From Caldivirga sp. MU80 (GTDB lineage: Archaea > Thermoproteota > Thermoprotei > Thermoproteales > Thermocladiaceae): a stretch of DNA of 47,035 nt. Below are positions 7,675 to 16,823 of this stretch, piece by piece. A program made the position numbers and the translations under genes. The stretch spans positions 1 to 47,035 of the forward strand of contig NZ_LCTF01000018.1 in NCBI RefSeq assembly GCF_001663375.1, written 5' to 3'. A model generated the notes under the pieces. The model did no database searches. It was not told where the DNA came from and saw only the letters and a list, made by a program, of their open reading frames with translations. How positions within the stretch are numbered: position 1 is the stretch's first letter; every line of letters starts with the position of its first letter.

Positions 7675-8388
7675 TTAGGGGTGGGTGGCTGCAAGTAGGA
7701 TTACGACGTAGATGAGCAGCGGTACCAGTGGTAATGCATCAAGCCGGCTTAACCTTAACCTGGGCTTAGCGTCGGGGATGCCGTAGTACTCTATGTACTG
7801 GGCTAGGTTTATGGAGTAACCCACCCCACTCACCACCAGTGAGTTGACCAGGGGCCTTGGCTTAACCCTACCCAGCGACCTAAGCACGGTTAAAGCCTCG
7901 TCGAGGGCCATTGAGGCGTTCAGTAGGTACCTTAGGGCTAACACGATTGAGTCACCAAGGGCCCCTAGGCCCATTAGGCGCATTACGTACCTTAACTCGC
8001 TAAGCCTAAGGAGGGCTAAGGAAGCCACAACGCCGGACATGAAAATTAGGACTAGTGTTGATAAGATTGTGGCCTTGACTAAGGCCGTGGTGAGGTTGAT
8101 GCCGCTCAACAGCATCACCAGCAACCCCGTGGCCTCCGATAAAACCCACACCAGGGACAGTGGTCTTAACCTACTGGTTAAGTCGCCTATCGAGGCTAGG
8201 TAGGCTAGGGATAGGGCCAGCCCTATCAACGTAACCATCACTAGTTCACCCAGGTTCATGAACCAGTAGGATGCTAGGTATGGTGCTAGTGAGGCAGCCA
8301 CCATCACCTTACCGACAATGGACATATGACTTAGAGGGCCCCTAGCCCCCTTAACCACGGGTTTAACCCACCTGTAGGTTACCCCCAC
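7675..8388 (-). CDS. ecfT: ECF transporter transmembrane component T
   Basis: This is a membrane protein with at least five hydrophobic segments. The charged stretch LTVLRSLGRVKPRP fits the coupling-helix part of EcfT, which docks on the ATPases and links them to the substrate-binding S protein. It overlaps the fused ATPase gene upstream by 26 bases, and the S gene lies before that, so S, AA and T form one operon on the minus strand. Sequence similarity to known EcfT is weak to the eye, so the call leans on topology and operon position. Confidence 0.72.
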   Translation of the reverse strand: MGVTYRWVKPVVKGARGPLSHMSIVGKVMVAASLAPYLASYWFMNLGELVMVTLIGLALSLAYLASIGDLTSRLRPLSLVWVLSEATGLLVMLLSGINLTTALVKATILSTLVLIFMSGVVASLALLRLSELRYVMRLMGLGALGDSIVLALRYLLNASMALDEALTVLRSLGRVKPRPLVNSLVVSGVGYSINLAQYIEYYGIPDAKPRLRLSRLDALPLVPLLIYVVILLAATHP

Positions 8389-9727
8389 TTATCCCCACCT
8401 CAGCCACGTACCCATCCCAACCCCTCAGGTAATAGGCCTCAGGGTTGTTGATGAGGGCTGCGAAGTGGAGGTCCTGGGTAGCCATAATCACCCTTAGGTT
8501 TGCCTCATTAATGAACCTAGCCAACTCAACCCTATACCTAGCTGAAAGGCCGGAGGTGGGTTCATCCATAACCAGTAGCCTTGGCCTAACCAACCTGGCT
8601 ATGGCTAGCAGCAGTAGCCTCTTCTGACCCTCGGATAGGTGCATTGGGTCATCATCAACGTTAATGTTTAACTCAAGGCTCTTCAATTCACGCCTAAGCA
8701 GCTCAAGGTTAGCTACCTTACCTGCAGCCTCAGCCAACTCCATGTAAAGACCACCCACGGTGTCGGACATGGAGGCCACCGTGTTTACGTCCTGGGGTAT
8801 GTAAAGGGCCGGGCGTGGGTCGTCTACGTGAACCCTGCCCCTACTGGGTTTAACCACCCCCAGTATTAGCCTTAGTAGCGTTGACTTGCCTCCACCGTTA
8901 GGCCCCATGATGATGACCCTGTTTGACGATGCCGTTAAGTTAATACCCCTAAGCACGTACTCATCATCATACTTAAACCAAACATCGCTCAGCCTAAGCC
9001 AACCCTGGGCATTAGCGTTATAATTAACGGTGCTCAGGGTTAAGCCGTGATTGTTTAACCTGGTTAACTGAGCCTTATCCACCTCAATTAGCTTGCCATC
9101 ACTTAACTGGAATACCCTATCCACTAAGCCCAATACTTGCTCGTACCTGTGCTCAAGCATTAGAACAGAGCCGCCGCTCCCCTTAAACACCCTAACCACA
9201 TCCATTAACCTCTCCACTGTCTCAACGTCCAGGTGGGCTAGTGGTTCATCCATTACAATGACCCTGGCTCCGCCTGCCATTATCTTGGCTATTGCCAGCC
9301 TCTGGAGTTGGCCCATTGATAACTCGGTCACTAACCTACCCCTTAAGTCTAGGTTTAGGCCAGCCATCTTAAGGAGATCCCTCACACTTAATCCATGTTT
9401 AGCAGCCGTTAGTTCAAGGTCCTCGTCAACCCTGGGGTATGTGAAGTGTATTGCCGGGTCCTGGTAAAGGACTCCAATCAACCTGCCCCTATCCCTCGGG
9501 CTTAATCCACTGACCTCAATACCCCCAACCTTAATACTGCCCCTACTGGAGCCACCCATTAGGCCTAGTACGCCACTTAACGCCCTAACCAGGGTTGTTT
9601 TACCCGACCCAGTATCCCCTATGATTAACCCAACCTCCCCGCTCTTAAGGCTTAGCGAGATGCCCCTGAGCACCCAACCCCCACTGCTGTACCTGGCCCA
9701 TAGGTCACTCACCGTCAGCATCCACAA
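8363..9727 (-). CDS. ecfA: ECF transporter ATPase, two fused ATP-binding domains (EcfA1-EcfA2)
   Basis: Two complete ABC ATPase domains lie in one chain. The first has Walker A GDTGSGKTT, signature ELSMGQLQRLA and Walker B VIVMDEPLAH. The second has Walker A GPNGGGKST, signature HLSEGQKRLLL and Walker B LLVMDEPTSG. The pair powers uptake of a vitamin or metal through the T and S subunits. Fusion of the two ATPases occurs in several archaeal ECF systems. The start overlaps the S gene by 23 bases, and an internal ATG two codons on (9721) is also possible. Coupled translation within the operon is likely. Confidence 0.88.
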   Translation of the reverse strand: MWMLTVSDLWARYSSGGWVLRGISLSLKSGEVGLIIGDTGSGKTTLVRALSGVLGLMGGSSRGSIKVGGIEVSGLSPRDRGRLIGVLYQDPAIHFTYPRVDEDLELTAAKHGLSVRDLLKMAGLNLDLRGRLVTELSMGQLQRLAIAKIMAGGARVIVMDEPLAHLDVETVERLMDVVRVFKGSGGSVLMLEHRYEQVLGLVDRVFQLSDGKLIEVDKAQLTRLNNHGLTLSTVNYNANAQGWLRLSDVWFKYDDEYVLRGINLTASSNRVIIMGPNGGGKSTLLRLILGVVKPSRGRVHVDDPRPALYIPQDVNTVASMSDTVGGLYMELAEAAGKVANLELLRRELKSLELNINVDDDPMHLSEGQKRLLLLAIARLVRPRLLVMDEPTSGLSARYRVELARFINEANLRVIMATQDLHFAALINNPEAYYLRGWDGYVAEVGISGGNLQVG

Positions 9728-10301
9728 GCCACCTAAACCTCCTGGCTATTGTTAAGTAGGCTGGGTAGGTTATTGAGGTGTAGATTAGGGCTATGGTTAG
9801 GTTGAAGAGGGCTATGAATGGTAGGAGGTACATGGTTAAGGCCAGTGCCTTACTGTAGGTGTTAACCCAGTGGGCTATTAGGAACCACCAGGGGTCCACT
9901 AGGTAGTTGGCTAGGACCATTAACCCAACCCTAGCTGCAATACCCACTGCCGCCGACGCTGTGAAGGCCAGTCTTAGGTTGCCATTACCCCTGAGTAGCT
10001 TATAGGCGTAGTACATTGGTATGAGTGTTGAGGCCTCGGCAATCCACTTCATGGCTGCGCCAATTGGGTCACCACCACGCATTAGCGCCAGTGCCAACAC
10101 TGTGTCGGCGATTAGGGCGTACTTGGGCCCTATAAGCAGCGCCGTTAGTATTAATGGTATACCCGCTAGGTCGTATTTGAGGAATGGTGCCAGGGGGAAT
10201 GGTATCTGGATGAACGATAACGCTATTGATAGGGCAGACATCACGGAGGTTAGTGATAGCCTAATGGACTCAGCCCTCCTCAACGTAACCTGCAGTGACA
10301 T
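9705..10301 (-). CDS. ECF transporter substrate-binding component S, RibU-like
   Basis: A membrane protein of about 198 residues with five to six hydrophobic helices. The stretch FLKYDLAGIPLILTALLIGP resembles the LKxDFSDIPxLI...GP signature of RibU-type riboflavin S components. The first gene of the operon therefore probably sets the specificity as riboflavin or a similar flavin or vitamin. The family assignment is firm, the vitamin is an inference. The gene begins about 24 bases after a TATA box that is also a palindrome (10315-10334). Confidence 0.75.
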   Translation of the reverse strand: MSLQVTLRRAESIRLSLTSVMSALSIALSFIQIPFPLAPFLKYDLAGIPLILTALLIGPKYALIADTVLALALMRGGDPIGAAMKWIAEASTLIPMYYAYKLLRGNGNLRLAFTASAAVGIAARVGLMVLANYLVDPWWFLIAHWVNTYSKALALTMYLLPFIALFNLTIALIYTSITYPAYLTIARRFRWLVDADGE

Positions 10302-10314
10302 TGGTTAAACCCGG

Positions 10315-10334
10315 GGTTTATAGGCTTATAAACC
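10315..10334. promoter_or_regulatory. Palindromic TATA region of the ECF operon
   Basis: GGTTTATAGGCTTATAAACC has 8-base mirrored arms (GGTTTATA / TATAAACC) and sits 14-33 bases before the S-component start, where the TATA box should be. TATA boxes are often near-palindromic, so a separate operator is only a possibility. About 145 further bases up to 10460 are AT-rich with no gene visible. Confidence 0.45.
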
Positions 10335-10487
10335 TTACGTTAATGCTGACAAACTTTAGGTTTAGTGGTTTATTAAGGTTTCAGGTAAAAACCACGTCCA
10401 GTGTAGGGGGAGGTCACTTAAACTTTTAGTCTACTCAGGAACACTATTAAGGTTAGTGTTTAAAAAGGTTTAGAATACTTGAGTATT

Positions 10488-10733
10488 GTGAGCAAGCACT
10501 ATTATGTATTAATGAACCCATGGGAGGCTAGGATACTGGTAACGGGTAGGTTAAGCGACCTTGAGCTCGTCCACGTGGGTTGGAGAATAATTATGGTGAG
10601 TAGGAGGTGGCGTAGCGCCTATGAGACTGCCAGGACCCTTGCGGACAGGTTCAATTACTTACTGGAGTGGTACCTTGAGGATGAGAGGAGTGCCCTAGCC
10701 GTCAATAACGGCAGGGACATTAAAACTCACTGA
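10488..10733 (+). CDS. Small hypothetical protein, 81 residues
   Basis: No family is recognised. The protein is basic and aromatic (HYYVLMNPWEARILV, GWRIIMVSRRWRS) with a C-terminal helix that ends acidic (EWYLEDERSALAV). A TTTAAAAAG box at 10460-10468 lies 24 bases before GTG 10488. This fits a leaderless start better than the TTG at 10479. Its 3' end overlaps the convergent nucleotidyltransferase gene by 7 bases. A correctly placed promoter supports a real gene. Confidence 0.55.
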   Translation: MSKHYYVLMNPWEARILVTGRLSDLELVHVGWRIIMVSRRWRSAYETARTLADRFNYLLEWYLEDERSALAVNNGRDIKTH

Positions 10734-11443
10734 GACCCAGCCACCGCACCACCACTGCGGCACCAGAGGCTTAGGTAATCATCCACGGTGCCAATGTCTA
10801 TGAAACTGTCCGCCAGGTAAACCCCAACCCTACCCCCACTCCTTATGATTAGGTTAATGTAATCGTTCATGTCCATGAACTCACCCTTAAGCAACCTGAT
10901 GAACCTACCCCTAATTATGTAGTTGCCTGTGGATATGGTGACGTTTATGGTTGGTTTCTCAACCCAGGACTTCACCAAGCCCTCATCATTAACGTTAAGT
11001 ACGCCATACCTCAACTGAACCCCAGCCCTATAGCCTATCACAGTTACGTCAAGCCCCCTGGACACATGCCTACTAACAGCGTCGGCCATGTTAACCTTAG
11101 CTATGACATCACCGTTCTCCACCACCACCAAGTCATCATCGTTAACAATGCCGTTGAGGAAGTACAAGTGCCCCGCAGTCCCAAGCAGTCTATCGTGGAT
11201 TACCGTTTCAAGTAAGCCACCGTAGGCCCTATTCAAGTGGTTAACGGAGTCCTTTATTAAATGGGCCATGTAGTGGGCCACTACGTAAATCCTAGTGGGC
11301 CTTAATGGGAGCAGCCTATCTATGGCGTCTTGGATAGCTAATCTACCGCCTGGTATTGGCATTAGAGGCTTGGGCACGTAGAGGGTTAGGGGTCTCAACC
11401 TCTCCCCTTTCCCGGCAGCCAAGACTACGCCGAGCACAGCCAC
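10727..11443 (-). CDS. NDP-sugar nucleotidyltransferase
   Basis: The N-terminus GVVLAAGKGERLRPLT followed by VPKPLMPIPG is the nucleotide-binding signature of sugar-1-phosphate nucleotidyltransferases. VVENGDVI is the Asp-containing metal motif (usually GD), and FIDIGTVDDY closes the catalytic domain as in glucose-1-phosphate thymidylyl and uridylyl enzymes and mannose-1-phosphate guanylyl enzymes. There is no C-terminal left-handed beta-helix, so it makes an activated sugar only. The length of 238 residues matches the short archaeal type. Base and sugar cannot be told. The start is GTG at 11443, and the gene is divergent from the DNA polymerase gene 50 bases away. Confidence 0.82.
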   Translation of the reverse strand: MAVLGVVLAAGKGERLRPLTLYVPKPLMPIPGGRLAIQDAIDRLLPLRPTRIYVVAHYMAHLIKDSVNHLNRAYGGLLETVIHDRLLGTAGHLYFLNGIVNDDDLVVVENGDVIAKVNMADAVSRHVSRGLDVTVIGYRAGVQLRYGVLNVNDEGLVKSWVEKPTINVTISTGNYIIRGRFIRLLKGEFMDMNDYINLIIRSGGRVGVYLADSFIDIGTVDDYLSLWCRSGGAVAGSQ

Positions 11444-11493
11444 TGGAACCCCACCTAGATAAGGGTTATTAAGAGGCTCGGTGTTTAAGTAGC

Positions 11494-13839
11494 GTGGATA
11501 AGAGGATTTACCTAGTTGACATTACGTACGGGTTAGTTGGCAATTCACCGGAGATTAGGATGTTTGGGGTTGATGAGGATGGGGGGAAGGTGGTGGTCCT
11601 GGATAGGGGGTTTAGGCCATACTTCTATGTAATCCCAGAGGAGGGGTTTGAGGAGCAGGTGGCTAAGGTCGCTGGGAGGATGCAGGGTGTGGTTAAGACT
11701 GAGGTGGTGGATAGGAGGATGTTTGGTAAACCCATTAAGGCCGTTAAGGTGACTGTGACGGTGCCTGATAAGGTTAGGGAGTTGAGGGATAGGGTTAAGT
11801 CTATCCAGCACGTTAAGGATGTGTTGGAGGCTGACATTAGGTTCTACATAAGGTACATGATTGATAATGATGTTAGGCCTGGTTGGCTAATGTTCAGCAA
11901 CCTTAAGCCTGCTGATGTTAAAATGGGTGGGGTTAGCAGCGTTTACGTCACTGAGGAACCCCCGAAGTCGCTTAGTATTGAGGTGATGCCTAAGTTAAGC
12001 TACATGGCCCTTGACATAGAGGTGTATAACCCAAGGGGGACACCTGACCCCAGGAGGGACCCAGTCATAGTAATCGCCTTAGCCAGCCATAAGGGTGACG
12101 TTAAGCTACTGATCCTTGATAAGTACAGGGGTGAGAGGGATATGTTCAACGAGTTCAACGCCATTGTTGATGAATGGGACCCTGATGTAATATTCGGCTA
12201 CAATTCCAACAAGTTCGACATGCCTTACCTGGTTAATAGGGCCAATGCCATTAACACCAAGCTTCAGTTATCCAAGTACGGCACACCCCCGGAGCAGAGC
12301 GTCTACGGGCATTGGTCAATAATAGGCAGGGCCCACATTGACCTCTACAACTTCGTGGAGGACATGACTGATGTAAAGAGGAAGAGCCTCGACTACGTGG
12401 CCGAGTACTTTGGGATAATGAAGAGGAGTGAGAGGGTTAACATACCTGGCCATAGGATATACCAGTACTGGGATGATGAGGGTAAGCGTGATTTACTAGT
12501 CAAGTACGCAAGGGATGATGTGGTGAGCACCCTTGAGTTAGGTAGGAGGCTATTGCCCTACGCCATGCAACTCGCCTCGGTGTCCGGCTTACCGCTGGAT
12601 CAGGTTGGCCCAGCCAGCGTGGGGGCTAGGGTCGAGTGGATGATAATGCACGAGGCCTATAAGATGGGTGAATTAGCCCCCAACAGGGTTGAGAGGCCAT
12701 ATGAAACCTACAAGGGGGCTATTGTCCTTGAGCCTAAGCCGGGTGTGCACAGGAACATTGCTGTCATAGACTTCTCCTCAATGTATCCCAACATAATGCT
12801 TAGGTACAATATCTCACCTGACACTTTAATCACCAATGGAGCTGAGGGTGACTACTATACAGCCCCTGAGGTTGGGTTCAGGTTCAGGAAGAGTCCTAGG
12901 GGCCTCTATACGGTGCTGCTCCAGGAGTTGATTGAGGCCAGGAGGGAGGCTAAGAGTGAGATGGGTAAGTACCCTGAGGGTTCGCCTGAGTGGGTTCTGC
13001 TTAACGAGAGGCAGAGGGCGCTTAAGGTAATGGCTAACGCCATGTACGGCTACTGCGGTTGGCTTGGGGCTAGGTGGTACATTAAGGAGGTTGCTGAGTC
13101 AGTGACTGCCTGGGGTAGGCACCTGCTTAAGACAGCCATAAACATGGCTAAGGAGAGGGGGTTGAGCGTAATATACGGTGACACGGATAGCCTATTCGTA
13201 ACCTACAATAAGGATAAGGTCGATGAGCTTGTGGGTGAGATTAATAAGATGGGCTTCGAGGTTAAGATAGATAAAATATACAGCAAGTTAATATTCACCG
13301 AGTCCAAGAAGAGGTACATTGGGTTAACGGTTGATGGGGACATCGACATAGTGGGCTTCGAGGCGGTGAGGGGTGATTGGAGTGAACTGGCTAGGTCTGT
13401 CCAGGAGAGGGTGGCTGAACTAGTGCTTAGGAGTAGCGTTGACGAGGCAGTTAAGTACGTTAGGTCAGTGATTGATGACTTAAGGAACTACAGGTTCACC
13501 CTGGACGACGTGATAATATGGAAAACCCTTGATAAGGACGTGGATGAGTATAAGGCACTCCAGCCACATGTAATAGTGGCTAAGAGACTCATAGAGAAGG
13601 GGTACATGATTGGTAAGGGGGATACCGTGGGCTTCGTGATAGTTAAGGATGGGGGCGATAAGTTAACCCAGAAGGCCTACCCATACATATTCGTGGATGA
13701 TGTTAAGAAAATTGACGTGGACTATTACATTGAGAAGCAGGTCGTACCGGCAGCCTTAAGGATACTTGAGGTCTTCGGTGTTAATGAGGCGACACTACTC
13801 GGTAAGACTGGGAGGAGCATACTTGACTACTTCGGTTAA
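11494..13839 (+). CDS. polB: Family B DNA polymerase
   Basis: Replicative or repair DNA polymerase with proofreading. Exonuclease motifs: ALDIEVYNP (Exo I), FGYNSNKFDMPYLV (Exo II) and YARDDVVSTLEL (Exo III). Polymerase motifs: DFSSMYPNIMLRYN (A), RQRALKVMANAMYGYCGW (B) and YGDTDSLF (C), the last at about residues 560-568. The length of 781 residues is normal for archaeal PolB, and all catalytic Asp residues are present. Start GTG 11494 follows a TTATTAAG box by about 26 bases. No inteins are seen in motifs A, B or C, where archaeal polymerases often carry them. Crenarchaea usually have several PolB paralogues, and which one this is cannot be said. Confidence 0.97.
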   Translation: MDKRIYLVDITYGLVGNSPEIRMFGVDEDGGKVVVLDRGFRPYFYVIPEEGFEEQVAKVAGRMQGVVKTEVVDRRMFGKPIKAVKVTVTVPDKVRELRDRVKSIQHVKDVLEADIRFYIRYMIDNDVRPGWLMFSNLKPADVKMGGVSSVYVTEEPPKSLSIEVMPKLSYMALDIEVYNPRGTPDPRRDPVIVIALASHKGDVKLLILDKYRGERDMFNEFNAIVDEWDPDVIFGYNSNKFDMPYLVNRANAINTKLQLSKYGTPPEQSVYGHWSIIGRAHIDLYNFVEDMTDVKRKSLDYVAEYFGIMKRSERVNIPGHRIYQYWDDEGKRDLLVKYARDDVVSTLELGRRLLPYAMQLASVSGLPLDQVGPASVGARVEWMIMHEAYKMGELAPNRVERPYETYKGAIVLEPKPGVHRNIAVIDFSSMYPNIMLRYNISPDTLITNGAEGDYYTAPEVGFRFRKSPRGLYTVLLQELIEARREAKSEMGKYPEGSPEWVLLNERQRALKVMANAMYGYCGWLGARWYIKEVAESVTAWGRHLLKTAINMAKERGLSVIYGDTDSLFVTYNKDKVDELVGEINKMGFEVKIDKIYSKLIFTESKKRYIGLTVDGDIDIVGFEAVRGDWSELARSVQERVAELVLRSSVDEAVKYVRSVIDDLRNYRFTLDDVIIWKTLDKDVDEYKALQPHVIVAKRLIEKGYMIGKGDTVGFVIVKDGGDKLTQKAYPYIFVDDVKKIDVDYYIEKQVVPAALRILEVFGVNEATLLGKTGRSILDYFG

Positions 13840-13893
13840 TCGGTGGACTTTTACGCGAAAGGTTTTTAAAAGTGCAGTGTCACGTTGAGTGCA

Positions 13894-14643
13894 ATGTCAG
13901 CAACTCCTTTAACGCCGCCAACAGGCCCTGAGGAGGTTCATATAGAGGTTGATGAGGAGACTAAGGGCATAATAAGGGACATGCTATCCCAGATGGTTAA
14001 CCCAGTGGTATTCGACCTATTCACAACCAGTAACTGTGCAGGTAGGGACACGAACTGGTGCATACCAACAGAGGAGCTCATAGACCTGCTAGCCGGCCTA
14101 GCCCCTGAGGGTAAGTTGATAGTTAATAAGCATAGGCTCGACCAGAATGGGGGCAATAACCCGAACCCTGATGTTGAGGAGAATAGGGTGCCTATAATCC
14201 ACATAAATGGTGGGATAATAAGGTACCTTGGTGCACCCCTTGGTGAGGAGGTTAGGGCTTTCATAGAGACCATAACGAGGATATCCACAGGTAAGACTGG
14301 CCTAAGGGCTAGGACTAGGGGGACCCTATCCTCAATGGCTAACTCCGACGTTAAGCCAGTTGAGGTTGTGACCGTGGTAACCCCATCATGCCCATACTGC
14401 CCCTACGCAGTGCTGCTGGCCAACATGTTCGCCTTTGAGAGTAAGGGTAAGGTTAGGTCCATTGTTGTGGAGGCCTATGAGGAGCCTGACATAGCCGACA
14501 TGTATGGTGTAACCGCCGTGCCAACCGTGGTTATTAGGAATGAGGGGACTCAGGGCGATGTGGAGTTCGTTGGCGTGCCACCTGAGGCTGACCTACTCAA
14601 GAAGATACTATCATACAGTGGTTTTAACCCACCTGCCCAATGA
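13894..14643 (+). CDS. Protein disulfide oxidoreductase-like (tandem thioredoxin fold) protein
   Basis: The C-terminal half is a thioredoxin or glutaredoxin fold with active site TPSCPYCPYAVLL and the cis-Pro loop TAVPTVVIRN. The N-terminal half repeats the fold (PVVFDLFTTSNC...; VPIIHING) but lacks CxxC. It has C-x7-C (NCAGRDTNWC) instead, so this module is altered. Archaeal PDOs normally have two CxxC sites and keep disulfides formed in hot cytoplasm. At 249 residues it is slightly longer than typical PDO. ATG 13894 lies 26 bases after TTTTTAAAAG, better than the TTG at 13885. The gene may be co-oriented with polB but has its own promoter. Confidence 0.82.
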   Translation: MSATPLTPPTGPEEVHIEVDEETKGIIRDMLSQMVNPVVFDLFTTSNCAGRDTNWCIPTEELIDLLAGLAPEGKLIVNKHRLDQNGGNNPNPDVEENRVPIIHINGGIIRYLGAPLGEEVRAFIETITRISTGKTGLRARTRGTLSSMANSDVKPVEVVTVVTPSCPYCPYAVLLANMFAFESKGKVRSIVVEAYEEPDIADMYGVTAVPTVVIRNEGTQGDVEFVGVPPEADLLKKILSYSGFNPPAQ

Positions 14644-14685
14644 GGGTAAGTGGTAGGTTAAAGATAACTTCTAAGCTAAGGTTCA

Positions 14686-15645
14686 TCAGCCATTGTCCCT
14701 AATCATAATGTATCTGTAGCTACCCAGCACCTTGACGTACGTTGCATTCACCCTAAGCCTACTAACGGCCCCAATGCACCTCTCATCGTTAAGGCTGCAC
14801 TCAACTTCAAGTATGAAGTCGTACTCCCAAGGCCCACTCCTATTGGGCCTCGAGTATATCATGGTTAGGTTAAGCCCACCCTCGGCGAAGGGTGCTAAGG
14901 CTGCGTACAGTGAGCCTGGCTTATTGGGGACTGAGAAAATCACCATTGTCCTATCGCCACTGCTGCCCAGCCCCCTTTGGATTATGAGGAACTTTGTGAA
15001 GTTTGGCTTATCCTCAATACCGCAGGTGATGGCCTTCAAACCCCTTAACCTGGCCCCAAGCTCAGACGCCACTGCCGCCCTATCCCTATGGCCAATGATC
15101 ATGTTTAGGGCTTCGGCCGTTGATGAGGTCTCCCTAATAACCACCCCAAGCCCCTCCAGGAACCCCCTAGCCTCCTCTAGGGCGTGGGGGTGGGAGTAAA
15201 CCTCCTTAACCTCGCTGAGTGTCTCAACGTCACTGTTAACCACGAGGCACAGTGGCACCCTATACTCCACGCAGGCCTTAATACCGACATCCCACTTAAC
15301 CAGAGCCTCAACGGAGTCGCCAACTATGCCGGCTAGGTTATTCTCAATGGGTATTACACCGTAGTCAAATTGGCCGTTGTAAACACCCTTAACAATATCC
15401 TCGATTTTCCTAACCGGTTTCATTTCACCGCTTAGGAGTAGTTGAGCAACCTCGTGGCTAAATGTACCCTCAGGGCCTAGGTAGGCGACCCTAAATCCCC
15501 TGCCGACGTACTCCTTAATTACGCTTAGCACCGCTGGTTCCCTTACATTGCCTATAATGTCCAGTAGGTCCACGTCTGGGGGCATTTGGCTTAGGGTTTC
15601 CCTAAGTTCACCTATTACCCTTTCACCCTGCTTAGCCAGTTCCAT
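14686..15645 (-). CDS. pheA: Prephenate dehydratase with ACT domain
   Basis: Converts prephenate to phenylpyruvate in phenylalanine synthesis. The catalytic domain starts with VAYLGPEGTFSHEVAQLL, has DYGVIPIENNLAGIVGD, and ends with the TKF triplet in NFTKFLIIQRG, which is TRF in most enzymes. A C-terminal ACT domain (MVIFSVPNKPGSLYAAL, then IYSRPNRSG in the place of ESRP) is the usual phenylalanine sensor, so feedback control is likely. About 50 N-terminal residues come before the dehydratase domain; they are helical and may be a remnant of a chorismate mutase-like region. No aromatic-pathway neighbours are present. Confidence 0.92.
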   Translation of the reverse strand: MELAKQGERVIGELRETLSQMPPDVDLLDIIGNVREPAVLSVIKEYVGRGFRVAYLGPEGTFSHEVAQLLLSGEMKPVRKIEDIVKGVYNGQFDYGVIPIENNLAGIVGDSVEALVKWDVGIKACVEYRVPLCLVVNSDVETLSEVKEVYSHPHALEEARGFLEGLGVVIRETSSTAEALNMIIGHRDRAAVASELGARLRGLKAITCGIEDKPNFTKFLIIQRGLGSSGDRTMVIFSVPNKPGSLYAALAPFAEGGLNLTMIYSRPNRSGPWEYDFILEVECSLNDERCIGAVSRLRVNATYVKVLGSYRYIMIRDNG

Positions 15646-15759
15646 GACCCTGTTTAGAATTCCGACTTATCCACGGTTTGGGCCTGTGGCTGGTGTTAAT
15701 AAGCATTAACATGGTGTTTAATTGTGAACCCTAGTTAGTGGTAATGTTACCATTTAACA

Positions 15760-16014
15760 TTAAACCATGTCAACACCCTTTGATTCACCAGTCTCAGCTT
15801 CTGGATTCACAAGTCTCCAGTAGGCAACCTTACCCCTCTTAATCTCCCTTATGGCCCCATCCCTCTGCAGCAGCCTTAATATGTAGAAGACTTGGCTATG
15901 GCTCAGCCCAGTCATCTTCACTAGGTCATTTGTCGACACCTCCCCCCTCTCCCTTATCAACTTCAACACGTCACCCTTCCTTTCAAGGATCTTGCTTGTC
16001 TGCTTCCTAGGCAT
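15760..16014 (-). CDS. Small winged-helix transcription regulator
   Basis: An 84-residue winged helix: DVLKLIRERGEVSTNDLVKM (helices 1-2), GLSHSQVFYILRLLQRDGAI (recognition helix and turn), then the wing IKRGKVAYWRLV. It resembles small archaeal ArsR/MarR-like DNA-binding proteins and has no effector domain or metal-binding Cys. Target genes are unknown. A TTTTAAAAT box lies upstream of ATG 16014. The 115 bases between this gene and pheA are AT-rich, with short direct and inverted TTAACAT-type words but no further gene. Confidence 0.75.
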   Translation of the reverse strand: MPRKQTSKILERKGDVLKLIRERGEVSTNDLVKMTGLSHSQVFYILRLLQRDGAIREIKRGKVAYWRLVNPEAETGESKGVDMV

Positions 16015-16138
16015 AATCTAACATCCCCGTGAGTTATTTTAAAATTTAACTTGTCTAAGGACGCATAATAACTGGGAATACTTACATATTACTATTACTA
16101 GCGCAACTAATCAGCCTAGGCATGTTCCTCACCGGTAA

Positions 16139-16660
16139 TCAGACCTGGTATGACCCCCTTCCCGTTCTTTTGGGTGGTTTTTCGCTGTTGGGGTTTTGGT
16201 TGTTGCCCCCTCTTTGGGGGTTAATGGTTTTACGCCATTGCTTGTTACTGTGTAGCTGAGTATCTTCACTCGGTATTGGAGTGTTGTAGCTTGCTTTCTT
16301 TGCTATGTTTCTTGCTGCGTTTAAGTCAGCATTGATTTTGATTCCAGTTGCCTGGCATACGTAGAGTCCCCTCTTGACCCTACCGTTTTCATGCTTCATG
16401 CTGCATATTGAGCATTGCCTACTAGTACCGTATTCATTCACTGCATTGAGTTTAATGCCATACTCCTCAAGCACATCACCAAGCCAATTAATGATCTTGC
16501 TGAACCAAAAACGTGCCTGAGTTAGTGAAAAAGGTAGGTAATCAACCCACCAACTCACCAATGCAAGAAAAACCCCTCCCAAAAGCACCAAACCCAGGCA
16601 CCAGGAAAAGCTAGGCAAAGGGTGAATTAAAACATAACCAGAAGCAAACATACTGACCAA
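16139..16660 (-). pseudogene. TnpB remnant, C-terminal fragment
   Basis: Only the TnpB tail is recognisable: ARFWFSKIINWLGDVLEEYG, then the zinc part SRQCSICSMKHENG...YVCQATG and the last catalytic region INADLNAARNIAKKA. The RuvC first Asp and middle Glu regions are absent. The first 45 or so codons are translated left-end DNA of the element rather than protein sequence, since the same DNA recurs in a non-coding miniature element at 27635-27814. So this is an internally deleted tnpB. Confidence 0.85.
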
Positions 16661-16721
16661 TAGACCAAAACTTCAAACAAACTCTAAGAAACAACAAACA
16701 CCACCCTAAAAGGCGAGACTT
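16139..16721 (-). mobile_element. Decayed IS200/IS605-type element
   Basis: Read on the minus strand it begins with AAGTCTCGCCTTTTAGGGTGG (starting at 16721) and ends with AACGGGAAGGGGGTCAT near 16150. It keeps both ends but has lost most of tnpB. It is the parent type of the 180-base element at 27635-27814: both share the left end, an inner block TTTGGGAGGGGTTTT, and a right end ACGGGAAGGGGxTCAT. Confidence 0.78.
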
Positions 16722-16823
16722 GAACGTTGTCTCTCATCATAACCTATGCACACTGCCCAGGGGTTGTGTGCCTTCCCGTGTGCACCTTTATTTGTTTTAA
16801 GGCTAAGCCTTGGGTAGGCTAGC

